Shown in pieces: positions 50,686 to 60,640 of a stretch of DNA of 64,000 bases; position 1 is the stretch's first letter; the number at the start of each line of letters is the position of its first letter. The position numbers and the translations under genes were made by a program. The stretch covers positions 116,917,812-116,981,811 of the forward strand of contig OZ023273.1 of assembly GCA_964007475.1 (NCBI GenBank). Reading direction: 5' to 3'. The notes beneath the pieces were generated by a model. It was not told where the DNA came from. It saw only the letters and a program-made list of their open reading frames with translations, and ran no database searches. Source of the DNA: Hybos culiciformis (Eukaryota > Arthropoda > Insecta > Diptera > Hybotidae).

Positions 50686-53306
50686 AATCACTTATTGAAT
50701 AATATTGAATCACGACTCTTTGTTAATTTTTATTGTTAAATTTAAGTAATTAGATGTTTTTTAAACGGATGAATTAAATATAATTCATTTATGATGCGGA
50801 TAAAATGTAAATATTCAATTCCTAAATGTTTTCATAAAAACACATGTATGTTTTTTTTTTTTTAATTCTATTCACTAAGCCGGAATAATTAATGATTATT
50901 ATGTTGTTATTTCTTTGTTACTTTTGTATGGCAACTTTATATTATTTTGAAATACATCCTAGGCAATTGCATTTAACTAATTATATTTATACGTGTTAAT
51001 AATATTTTATTATATTTATATTAATAATAATGTAGTCATAGAATATTATGTTAAACAAGTATTATTCAATAAATATATTTCAAGGAAAGTTGGTCAAACA
51101 ATCATAATGTAACCACATAATAATTTTGTAAACCAATTCTACATACCTAATACAGATAATATTCTTCAAATATATATTTCAAAACTATAATATTTAAGAA
51201 AAATTTTTGGGAAATCTCCTGTATAAATTGTTTAAGAAAAATAATTTTGAGTTATTTCAGGAAATTCATTCTCAGGAAATAATTTTAATTTAATTTAAAA
51301 CTTTTCTAATTTAAACTATTTTAGTGTACAGATGTGAATAAGTGTCTAAAATATTGCATTGACTGAAAATGTTAAAAAACAGAAAACTGATTTTGTTCTT
51401 GTTTTTAGGAATTTTGAAGCAAAAAAAAATTAAAATTTTATTATCCTACATAATATTCAATTGCCTTTCAAAATGGCATTATTATTCTACGGACGCGACG
51501 CAACATTAAAAACCTCAAAAAATATACTTTTTAGAAATATAATTACTTCAATCTTCTCAAATTTTCACTTTTCGTGATGAATATGTGAATAAGAAAATTA
51601 CAAATTTTACATGATTCTGAACTAAAGTACTGTCCATTTTTGGTTTTTGAAAAACTTATCTCAATGGAATATGAAGAAAGAAATTCACTATTTTTTTTTA
51701 TAGAAAATGCTTTTTCCATATTTGCATTAACAAAATTTTATCTGACGGTTTTTTTTTAAATAATTTATAATTGAATTTTATTTAGTTAAATAAATAGGTA
51801 TCTTCTTTTTTAATTAAACAATGTTATTAAAATATACACACTATTTAGATTAATTTTGCATAAATTCTTTAATTAAAGTTTTATTCAATTATTTTTAAAT
51901 ACAATTTATTGAATAATGTGCACGAATTTAATTATAATCGCTATAATTGAAAATTTGAATAAAATTTTATGTTGTATAGTATATGCTCGTAAAAATTTTA
52001 AGTGGATAAGATACTATGTCTGTGCAAGATAGTCGATTTACATAAATTAATTTATTTTTTTTTTTATTTTAAGAAATTTTATTTTTAGAATTCAGTTCTT
52101 TATTTTTTTCAGTTGGAACTATCTAATTCTATTTTGAGAAACGATTTCCAAAAAATCTCATTATCAGATGATTGTAAGAAATAAAAATCCTTCTACTCAT
52201 AAAATCATTACATATACATATAAATTCTGAACCCTTTTCTGATTCTTTCAGGTTTTCTATCGATGTTCCGCAGCAAAAAAAAAAATATCTAAAATAGAAT
52301 TGCTATAATAATGAATATTTTTATCATTGTAATTGCTCTTCATTACTGCGACTTTTAAAACTTGATATAATTAAAGTACCTTTTTTTAAAATTTATCGAT
52401 TAACCTAATGACTTTATTTCTAGAAATTTCTTATTATTTTATAGCTGAAATATTTATAATTCAATGAATTTTGAATAAAAATTCAAACCTTACAAATTTT
52501 TTTTAGCTATATAACTGACTGCGTTTTATTCCCGAATGAACTGTGTATGAGAACTAATATACTATTATCGTTGGTAAAATTTTAATATATAAATAAATTT
52601 TATATATTTGACTTTAAATTGAAATTGGTTTTCCAAACATTCGTATAGATATTATACACCATTTTTATAATACACAAATGTAAAAAATATTCAATTCATA
52701 TATATATAGTCAAAATGATATAATTATTTGTTTTGTAAGTAATTTACATAAATATTATTTAAATTTATTTCAGTATATAGTAAATTTTGTTAATTTTTAA
52801 AATAATTTAAATTGATTGGATTTTGAAATGTTCTTTTCAATTCTCTTCTGAATCTATTTATTTATTATTTTGTGTTTTTATAATTTTGTAAATTCATTGA
52901 AACATTTCAAATATTTTAGGAAAAAAAAAAACATAGGTATATAGTAAATTTGATGAAGTCTCTACAGGCGATATTTGGTGTAGATTATATTTTATTATAA
53001 AGTTATTGATCCTTCATTATCATATTTTGGCAATATTATTCGAACATTTAGCTAAAGTACAGGGTATTATCATTAATTATTTCTTTTTTGTTATATAACT
53101 TTCTAATGTGATTAAAATAATTAAAGATATATATAGAAAAATTTATTATAATTTTATTAAAGAGAAAAAAAAAATTATTCAAAATTATCTATTTTTTATA
53201 ACACGTTTAACCCAAATTAAATTTTTATATATTTTAACTATTTTCTCTTTATCTAATAATTGTTTTTTTTTTTATTCAATTAACCCATATAAGTTTCGTA
53301 CATAGC

Positions 53307-53339
<33 letters not shown>

Positions 53340-55372
53340 ATTATTATTGTATTAATGAGATGAGGATTATTATAGTGTTATAAAGTGTTATATATCTATT
53401 AATTTTATTTATAAAATAAAATAATATATTATTGAAAAATCATAAAAAAAAATTATAATAAAAATTCTTACATTTTATGTAAACGTATATATATTATATT
53501 ATGTACCTAATGCTTATAAGTTTAATTAAAATACTATATAATGTGAATAAATATTTCGTTATTAGCATTATATTAACCATGGAAAAGTTTTTCTGGAAAA
53601 TCAAGCACGTGCTGTTAATTTTATTTTCATTTAACCTAAGTGCAAACACTTTATAAAATCAAGTGTTAAACAACAACAACAAAAAAAAAGAAATATAAGT
53701 TGAGAAGAACAAAGCAACTATCACTCAGTTTGTTTATGGCATTAAATATATATATTTTTCTGCACTTATTCCTATATATTAACAACATAATGGGAAAACA
53801 TATCTAAAAGTATATTATATAGAATTGATTTGTTACAAAAAACATAAATTATTAATTTAATTTAAATGTTATCAGAAATATTTAGATTTGTTTAAAATTG
53901 ATATTAAATGAATATTAAATGAGAAGATATTTTTTTTTCTCAAATTTTTAAGATAAGTTTGCCAGATCTTTACTACATTAATAAAGCCAGCAGTAATTTA
54001 GAAAAGAAGTTAAATTATTATGTTATGTTAGTCCATATTGAAATCTATTCAGCGAAAAACTTGTATTTATGATAACATTGATTGTTAGATTCAGTGGAAC
54101 CACAGTACTGACAATTCAATATACAAAATACTGCAAAACATCATTATATATAAATTATATATGTATTCATAATTCATTTAATAATTCATTTCCATATTCA
54201 GATAAATAAAAAGTGCTAAAAAATTAACTTTTATCTTATCTATAAAAAAAATTTAAAAAAATTAATTTCAATCATAGACTTGTTATATTTAAAAACTCAA
54301 ATAGTTAGTTCTTTTTTCTTTTCTTTCATATAAAATAAACTCATGCATTTAAAAATTATCAAATTTTGTATTTATATTATGTTTGATCTACATAAATGTA
54401 TTATATATATATGATTTTGACATAAATTTCTTTTTTTTTATATATATTTGAAACAAGAACATTTTATTTAAATATTCTCTCTCACCTATTCAGATTAAAA
54501 GTTTAAATTTAGTTGTGAATATTTCACTGAAGAGCTTCTTATGTTCTTTTTTTTCGTAGAAATATAATTTTTCTGTAGAGATTATGTTTTTATGAATAGT
54601 TAAAAGTTATGTTTTTATAATTAAAAGAAAAAAAAATTGTTTTTTTTTTATATTTAACCTCATACTTAGTTTTGTTAAATGTTAGGTGAATAATTAAAAA
54701 AATCCTTAAATAAAAATTATGTTTGCAAGTTTGGTTACTTTTACGAAAGTATTTTACATTCCAATAAATATTTAGGTCAGTGATCTTTAGAGTTTTTCTG
54801 AATATTTTGATATAATTTCTTTACTAAAATTTAACAGCGAAAATGTATACAAGAAACCAATTCATTGCATTTGCATAACTTAATTGTGGTGACTGTGATA
54901 CAAAAATATTGCTCTTAAATTTTCAGATTAGTTAGAAGAATTGGATGTAGTCCTTTCTTCGTTCGACATAAAATTGAAAATAAATATTTTTCTCTATTTA
55001 TTTTCGCTTTGAAAGTATTCATATAAACCCAACATAAACTCATTAACAGCAAGTTTCATAAGTACGTCAAAATTTTCTGAATTACTTCGTTTATTTGTTT
55101 GTACTTTAAGATAGAAATAAATATATTATTATTATGGTTTTTGGAGTCGAATTTTTGACTCAGTCCATTTTTTGATAGCTCTATTGGTTTTTGGATTATG
55201 CAACGTCCGTTTTGTCGTATCTATTGTTAAATTATATATAACGTACTGGAAAAAGAAATTTTCGTATTAATCGTATTTTACTAAACAACATGCGATAAAC
55301 TTCTATATACAAAATTATTAAAAAAGATTAACTTTTTATTTGTCTTGTCGTACACATTAATTGCAATTAAAT
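50686..55372. other. AT-rich non-coding DNA
   Basis: No gene recognised. Contains an (TTA)n microsatellite of about ten units at 53308-53337 and many poly-A/T runs. The open frame 53108-53305 is an AT translation. Confidence 0.6.
53308..53337. repeat. (TTA)10 microsatellite
   Basis: About ten uninterrupted TTA units, the longest clean trinucleotide repeat outside the coding exon. Confidence 0.9.
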
Positions 55373-55402
55373 TATTTATTTTTTATTTATTTATTTATTT
55401 CG
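55373..55402 (-). repeat. LINE 3' terminal simple repeat
   Basis: TTATTTATTTATTTATTT on the + strand, i.e. (AAAT)n on the sense strand, directly after GGCTCTGGCCTAATTATG. Short-repeat 3' tails instead of plain poly-A are common in CR1/L2-type LINEs. Confidence 0.75.
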
Positions 55403-55758
55403 AAAAAATTTACATAATTAGGCCAGAGCCCATAATTACAGAGTGTAATAATTAAAAAGAGAATATATAATTATAATTTGATAATTTACAAAGTAATATA
55501 AAATAAAGTTCTTAAATTGCAACTACTTGCTTTATTTACTAAAAGATAAGCTAACTTTAATGACAACAAATAAAAGGACCAAAAGATAAAACAACAACCA
55601 AACTGCAACATCCATGAAGTAACCACCACCCCCTCCCGCATCACCAGCCACCACCAAAACACCTCAATCATCTCCCCACCAGCACCTCAACCCGTCAGCA
55701 AACCTGAATACTAATATAATATATTTTAAAAGTATAAACGGCGATATGAGCCACCATT
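55403..55758 (-). other. LINE 3' UTR with G-rich sense tract
   Basis: Between the ORF2 stop and the tail. At 55622-55694 the + strand is almost free of G, so the sense strand holds many closely spaced GG, GGG and GGGGG runs (for example GGGAGGGGGTGGTGG), able in principle to form a G-quadruplex. The open frame 55486-55671 (minus) is this tract read through, not a gene. Confidence 0.7.
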
Positions 55759-58482
55759 TCAGTCACTAAATAACCTATACAACAATGATCTAAAAGCATG
55801 TAGACTAATGTTAAAGCGGCGATTTTGAACAGGAATAAAGTCATTCCAGAGTTTAGAAACTCTCACAATAAATGATTTAACAAAAACATCAGTTCTTACT
55901 CTAGGGCATAGAATACTTCTTGATCTAGTGGAGTTGGAAAAATTAACCCAACTTACAAGATAGTTTGGACATTGATTTTTAATAGTTTTAAACAGAAATA
56001 AAAGCAATCTGATGGAGATGTAAGACTTAAAGGATGTACCAAGAAAGGCCTTAACATAGTCGGAAACAGAGTCCCTGGCCTTAAGGTTAAATATAAATCT
56101 AATACACCAATTCAAAACTCGTTGGAGACGAAGTAAAGATTGACCAGTACATCCCGAATAAATCTCAATGCCATAATTGAAAAGTGGCATGATTAAAGCA
56201 TTAACTAATTTTATTTTGATTTTCTGAACTAAGAACACATTGGCGCAGTAGAGTCTTCTAATAATGGCACTAACCTTACTAATTACACCATTAATATGAC
56301 TATCCCAATTTAATTTATTATCAATCACTATGCCTAGATTTTTAGCCTTACTCACAACTGGGATGGGAACATTATTAAGATTGATAAGGGGCAAGTCATT
56401 TAGATTTAGGTAACCAGGAAGATTAAACATTAGTGCTTTAGACTTGGTTGGATTTATGGACAATAAATTTGCTTCAGCCCAATTTGAGATGTTAATCAAA
56501 TCCCTATTCACCTCAACAATACAATCCCTGACCTCACACTTGGGTTTAGAATGTAAAAGTTGGACATCGTCTGCAAAAATATGAGAAGAAGAGTATAAGC
56601 AAACATTGGGCAGATCATTTATGAATAAGCTAAATAGAATAGGACCAAGAATAGAGCCCTGAGGCACTCCTCTAGTCACATTCAAGAAATTAGAATTTAA
56701 AGAATTAAGACTAACGCATTGAGATCTATCACTAAGATAGGAAAAAATAAGCTGGCATGCCACACCAGAGAATCCAAAAAGTCGTTTAAGCTTGCCACAC
56801 AGTAAACTATGATCAACTGAGTCAAACGCCTTAGAAAAATCCAGAAGAATGAGACAGGCAACAAATTTCCTGTCCATGTTCTGCCTAATTTTGTCGGTCA
56901 CATCAATCAATGTAGAAGTAGTACTGTGTTTAGCTCGGAACCCAGATTGCTTCTCATATAATAAGCCTTCGCTGGATAGATGGGATACTATTTGTCTCTT
57001 TAGCAGAACCTCAAATACTTTAGATAATGCCGGTAATATACTGATGGGCCTAAATTCATTATCCGTGTCCCCCTTAGGTATAGGTATGACCTTTACCCTT
57101 TTCCATGTATCCGGAAAAGTTGATGTCATAATGATGGTGTTGAACAGATGAACAAGGATACCTATAAGCGGTTCTAAGATAATTTTTAAAAATTTAAGGG
57201 GAATGCCGTCAAGACCAGTAGCATTCGAAGAGATCTGTCTGAAGGCTGACAAGATATCATCCTGTGTCACGCTTACAAACGAGAAGGCTCCCAAACCCGG
57301 AACATATTGATCAAAGCGACTATAACGCGATTGATCGACAGAAGATGTAAATTTAGCATTAAGAGCATTTAATTCATTCTCGTTAAGGTCTATTGTGTTA
57401 TCGTTTCCACCAGCCACACCAAGACAATTTAATTTAGACCACAACTGTTTCGCCGTTAAAGGCCTACTAAATAGGCGACTACCAGCTTCACGCTTGTGTT
57501 GTCTGATTATGCTCCTTAGTTTATTTCTATGCTTACAGAAAATTTTCCAGCGTTCCTCACACCTGTCCTCTAGATAAGCTCGGAAGGACAGATCTCTTCG
57601 CTGCCTAGCCACCTTAACCACCTCTAAGTCAAAAATGTCGAACGAGGGTCTAGGAACTACCCTCTTCAGCGGCACATTGGATAGAAACATATTTAGAACA
57701 TGATCATTAAATATCTGTAGCTGATAATTAGGATTATTAGACGAGAATATAGGTCCAAAATCACAGTCATAGAACTCACTCATTAATCTGTTAAAATCAA
57801 TTGCATTATAATCTCGGAAAAATATTTCATTTTCAACACTGTTCAAAGGAATATTAAAAGAAGCAAGCAGAAGGGCATGATCGGATATACCAGGAACCCA
57901 AAATTGGCCCTGAAACTCCACTGAGGAACTAGTCAGGTCACCACCTATCAAAAAGTAATCGATAAGAGTTCTAGTTCCTGTTCTGGCATCTAGGTGAGTG
58001 GGACAATTATTATGCAACTGACTCAAATTTAGTCTGGTACAAATAGCACCCACATCTGTCAAACATAATGGATCAAGAAGGTTGTAATTAAAATCACCGA
58101 CGATAATAATGTTTCTAGATCTAAGAGAGTACTCAGAAACAATCTCCTCAATCAAAGAGAAGTCCCTACCAGGAACATAAATAGCACCAACAACAATACT
58201 ACAGGGTCCCAACTCAATTCGAACAAATAAAGCTTCAACCCCCTGTTCCATATGCCGACCTATTATTTTAGACTTGTACCTAGTACCTACATAAACGGCT
58301 ACGCCTCCACCTCTTATATTTGGGCGATCCAGTCTATGAAGCTTAAATCCTGGTATATTCAGCGATTTATTTGTGTGGTAAGCTTTCAGCCAGGTTTCAG
58401 TAACACAAAAACAGTCGAGAAAATTACCTTGAATAAGGCTGGAGATTTCGTCAAATTTAGATGACCGAACCTGAGGTGCCAT
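55759..58482 (-). CDS. LINE ORF2: endonuclease and reverse transcriptase
   Basis: 907 residues from the first Met. N-terminal APE-like endonuclease: E29 in VTETWL, GAIYVPG (99-105), D130/N132 in GDFNYNLL, D174-Y176 in LIDYFL, S200-D201-H202 at its end. Reverse transcriptase: SKVFE (487-491), EKQSGFR (510-516), motif A LLDFSKAFD with catalytic D548, GVPQGSILGPILF (605-617), FADD with D638/D639, then INPTKSK (676-682). A C-terminal Arg-rich region and SKLWNDF follow. It nicks target DNA and copies its own RNA there. The conserved endonuclease start VGHLNARS lies just upstream of this Met; the frame stays open to 58572 with no further ATG (TAA at 58573-58575), so true translation probably begins upstream, by a non-AUG start, reinitiation, or after a small indel. 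No RNase H or CCHC finger is seen. Confidence 0.95.
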   Translation of the reverse strand: MAPQVRSSKFDEISSLIQGNFLDCFCVTETWLKAYHTNKSLNIPGFKLHRLDRPNIRGGGVAVYVGTRYKSKIIGRHMEQGVEALFVRIELGPCSIVVGAIYVPGRDFSLIEEIVSEYSLRSRNIIIVGDFNYNLLDPLCLTDVGAICTRLNLSQLHNNCPTHLDARTGTRTLIDYFLIGGDLTSSSVEFQGQFWVPGISDHALLLASFNIPLNSVENEIFFRDYNAIDFNRLMSEFYDCDFGPIFSSNNPNYQLQIFNDHVLNMFLSNVPLKRVVPRPSFDIFDLEVVKVARQRRDLSFRAYLEDRCEERWKIFCKHRNKLRSIIRQHKREAGSRLFSRPLTAKQLWSKLNCLGVAGGNDNTIDLNENELNALNAKFTSSVDQSRYSRFDQYVPGLGAFSFVSVTQDDILSAFRQISSNATGLDGIPLKFLKIILEPLIGILVHLFNTIIMTSTFPDTWKRVKVIPIPKGDTDNEFRPISILPALSKVFEVLLKRQIVSHLSSEGLLYEKQSGFRAKHSTTSTLIDVTDKIRQNMDRKFVACLILLDFSKAFDSVDHSLLCGKLKRLFGFSGVACQLIFSYLSDRSQCVSLNSLNSNFLNVTRGVPQGSILGPILFSLFINDLPNVCLYSSSHIFADDVQLLHSKPKCEVRDCIVEVNRDLINISNWAEANLLSINPTKSKALMFNLPGYLNLNDLPLINLNNVPIPVVSKAKNLGIVIDNKLNWDSHINGVISKVSAIIRRLYCANVFLVQKIKIKLVNALIMPLFNYGIEIYSGCTGQSLLRLQRVLNWCIRFIFNLKARDSVSDYVKAFLGTSFKSYISIRLLLFLFKTIKNQCPNYLVSWVNFSNSTRSRSILCPRVRTDVFVKSFIVRVSKLWNDFIPVQNRRFNISLHAFRSLLYRLFSD

Positions 58483-58572
58483 GCTTCTAGCATTTAAATG
58501 CCCAACATTAAAAAAATCAAGCTTGTCTCCTAAGTAAGTGACGTTCGATGGTTGCTTTATACGAAATTTAAG

Positions 58573-59008
58573 TTACCCCTGTTAAGCTGAACAAGGTTGA
58601 TAACGCTGATGAGAGGACGAAGGCAGTGCAATGATTGTGGCTGGAGAATCGAAAATAGGCAGTAGTAAAACACATCATGTTACAATCTAACTTCAATTTA
58701 CTGAACTCTTAATATTTGCTGCCACTAAAAGTAAAAAGAAAAACTAAATGAGTAAAAGAATTAATTTAAAATGAAAATTTAATATTTAATGAAGAAAAAT
58801 ATATATATATAAAGTTAAATGTTCAATGAAAATTAAATAGCTTAATGATAAATCAAAACTTCAAGTATAAAAAAGTATAAAATTTAAAAGAAAAAAAACA
58901 AGTTTAAATGTTAAAGAAGAAATAGTAAAATTTAACAGGTGTCGAAAAAACCATTTAAAATCATTGTTTGAATGACATCTCTCGATGATCTGACACCACC
59001 CGATGATC
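58573..59008 (-). other. LINE inter-ORF region
   Basis: About 440 nt between ORF1 and the open part of ORF2, unusually long for this kind of LINE; its middle part (58740-58960) is as AT-rich as host DNA. A short frame beginning with ATG at 58678 (MMCFTTAYFRF...) ends one base out of register just past the TAA that closes the ORF2 frame, so it could be the former ORF2 start separated by a 1-nt shift. This is inference. Confidence 0.5.
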
Positions 59009-60319
59009 TCAATTTTTGGATTTATTAGCATTAGAACAAGCTGCATTCGAATTAATTGAACTTGGCTTATTTGCATTTGAATTTACTGTCTTAGGTTTAG
59101 CTGCAATTAATCTATTTGTACTAGAATTTGTTGCATTTGATCTTGTTGCAAGGGAAATATTCTTATTTAGATTAGTTACGCTTGGTTTGTTTGCATTAGA
59201 ATTTGTAGCATTTGATCTTGATACATTTGAATTAATTTTATTAGAATTAGAGGCATTGATGTCATCTAGAGGAAATCTAGACGACAGCTGGTCGAAGTCC
59301 TTCACAGTCATGATTGTAGAATCCGGAAGTTCAATACGTACTTCAATCATCCCAACTTGAAATGATTTAATTTTGTTTTTCTTCTTCAATAAACGAGCAA
59401 TTTTGATAATTTTATCCAATTTAGAGGGAAGATGGTCGTTGAAGAAAATTCTACTCTGTATTTCGCTGTTTGGAAAAATATCCTGCAACGAGAGTGTTTT
59501 AAATTTAAAGTACGATTTCATAAATTCATTACGTTTGCTAAGCAATACAAATGACAAGAGTACAACACCCTTGTCCTTGTTCAGCCAACACAAATTTGCT
59601 AAGTCAGAAACATTTGTGACAACCTGCAACACATTACCAAGATTGAGGAAAACGTCAGCTAACACAGATGATCTGGGAATACCTGCGACAATAATATCAT
59701 TCCTTTTAGCTATTCTCTGCAGACGTAAGTTGTCATACTCTAGATGTTTAATTTCGGATTTGAGCAACTTGATAGCATTGTTGTTAGATAGATCTTCAAT
59801 AGCAATTTCAATGACGTTGATGCTAGTTTTAATTGGCACCAATTTTTCATCAACAAAACCATCCACAGTAGTTCTAATATTTGATTCAAATTCTTTAAAC
59901 CTATTCAAAATACCACTCGTTTCAAGTTGAAGTGAATTTAGCCTTTCATTCAAGCTAGTCATAGCAGACTTTTGGGATTCGAAGCCAGCTGACACTTCAG
60001 ACGATAATTTTATTAAGTTATTTAATATGACTGCAGGAGAATCCACAGGTGTAGTCATCACTACATCAGTTATATCAGCAACCTCAGTATTTTTGTCTAT
60101 CACTAATAATTCACTATTATCTAAATTTAAGTTACCTTCCTTGACACATTTGGGGCAGTGCCAATCGATGTTGTCCTGCAGAATATTTTCAGCCTTTTTT
60201 GTAGGCATACATGAACAATAAAAGCAGATTGAGTCACCACAGGTTTTGCAAATTAATGATTTAGTGACATTTTTAATACACCTGCCACACCTCTTTTGGT
60301 TAGAAGATAATTTATTCAT
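59009..60319 (-). CDS. LINE ORF1: zinc finger, coiled coil, RNA-binding type
   Basis: 436 residues. Positions 11-58 form a Cys-rich PHD/RING-like finger: C11/C14, C24/C27, C32/C35, then DWHC55-PK-C58, with Cys where canonical PHD fingers have His. Residues about 100-205 are heptad-like with Leu/Ile and many charged residues, a probable coiled coil that would let the protein trimerise or dimerise. RNDIIVAGIP (206-215) begins an RRM-like segment resembling the start of the RNA-binding domain of L1-type ORF1 proteins. From about 354 the tail is Asn/Ser/Ala/Lys-rich with degenerate repeats (SNATNSNANKPS, RSNATNSSTNR, VNSNANKPSS). ORF1 proteins of this kind coat LINE RNA. PHD-bearing ORF1s are known in CR1-group LINEs, which supports the placement. 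The start Met at 60319 gives the finger its full length. Confidence 0.88.
   Translation of the reverse strand: MNKLSSNQKRCGRCIKNVTKSLICKTCGDSICFYCSCMPTKKAENILQDNIDWHCPKCVKEGNLNLDNSELLVIDKNTEVADITDVVMTTPVDSPAVILNNLIKLSSEVSAGFESQKSAMTSLNERLNSLQLETSGILNRFKEFESNIRTTVDGFVDEKLVPIKTSINVIEIAIEDLSNNNAIKLLKSEIKHLEYDNLRLQRIAKRNDIIVAGIPRSSVLADVFLNLGNVLQVVTNVSDLANLCWLNKDKGVVLLSFVLLSKRNEFMKSYFKFKTLSLQDIFPNSEIQSRIFFNDHLPSKLDKIIKIARLLKKKNKIKSFQVGMIEVRIELPDSTIMTVKDFDQLSSRFPLDDINASNSNKINSNVSRSNATNSNANKPSVTNLNKNISLATRSNATNSSTNRLIAAKPKTVNSNANKPSSINSNAACSNANKSKN
59016..59250 (-). repeat. Coding minisatellite in ORF1 tail
   Basis: Drifting copies of a short unit resembling TTTGCATTAGAATTTGTTGC on the + strand, encoding the Asn/Ala/Ser/Lys repeats of ORF1. 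Copy number probably varies between LINE copies. Confidence 0.7.
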
Positions 60320-60640
60320 TTCTTCTTTTTCCTTTTTTTTTCTTTGTTTCTTGATTAGTTAACCTTATTGAAGAACAATGAAAGAGAAGAAAAAAAAAAA
60401 AAAGGCGGCAGTGGCTGATAAATCTGTATACTTCCTTTATTTGATTTTTAGGTTAAGGTTAAATATGGGTAAAGCAGATAAAATTTATTTTATTTTTCCT
60501 CTTTGCAATTATACAATTTTTTGGAAATTTGCTAACGACTCAACCAACAGCTATGTTTTCCGATGCTCCAACAACAGCAATTGATGACCATACATCGATC
60601 AGGAAAAAAAAAAATCGATAAAAAAAATATTAAATTTTAA

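Larger units (their letters stand above)
55373..60400 (-). mobile_element. Intact-looking LINE (CR1/Jockey group), two ORFs
   Basis: A non-LTR retrotransposon on the minus strand: ORF1 (59009-60319), an AT-rich inter-ORF region, ORF2 (55759-58482 or to 58572), a 3' UTR with a G-rich tract, and a simple-repeat tail at 55373-55402. GC content is well above the flanks throughout the ORFs. No frameshift or stop interrupts either ORF, which points to recent insertion or recent activity. The 5' boundary is not defined; 60400 is approximate, and the sequence up to about 60640 may be 5' UTR. I could not find a convincing target duplication in the AT-rich flanks. If the gene at 30437 continues past the window, this LINE sits in its intron in antisense orientation. 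Confidence 0.93.
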
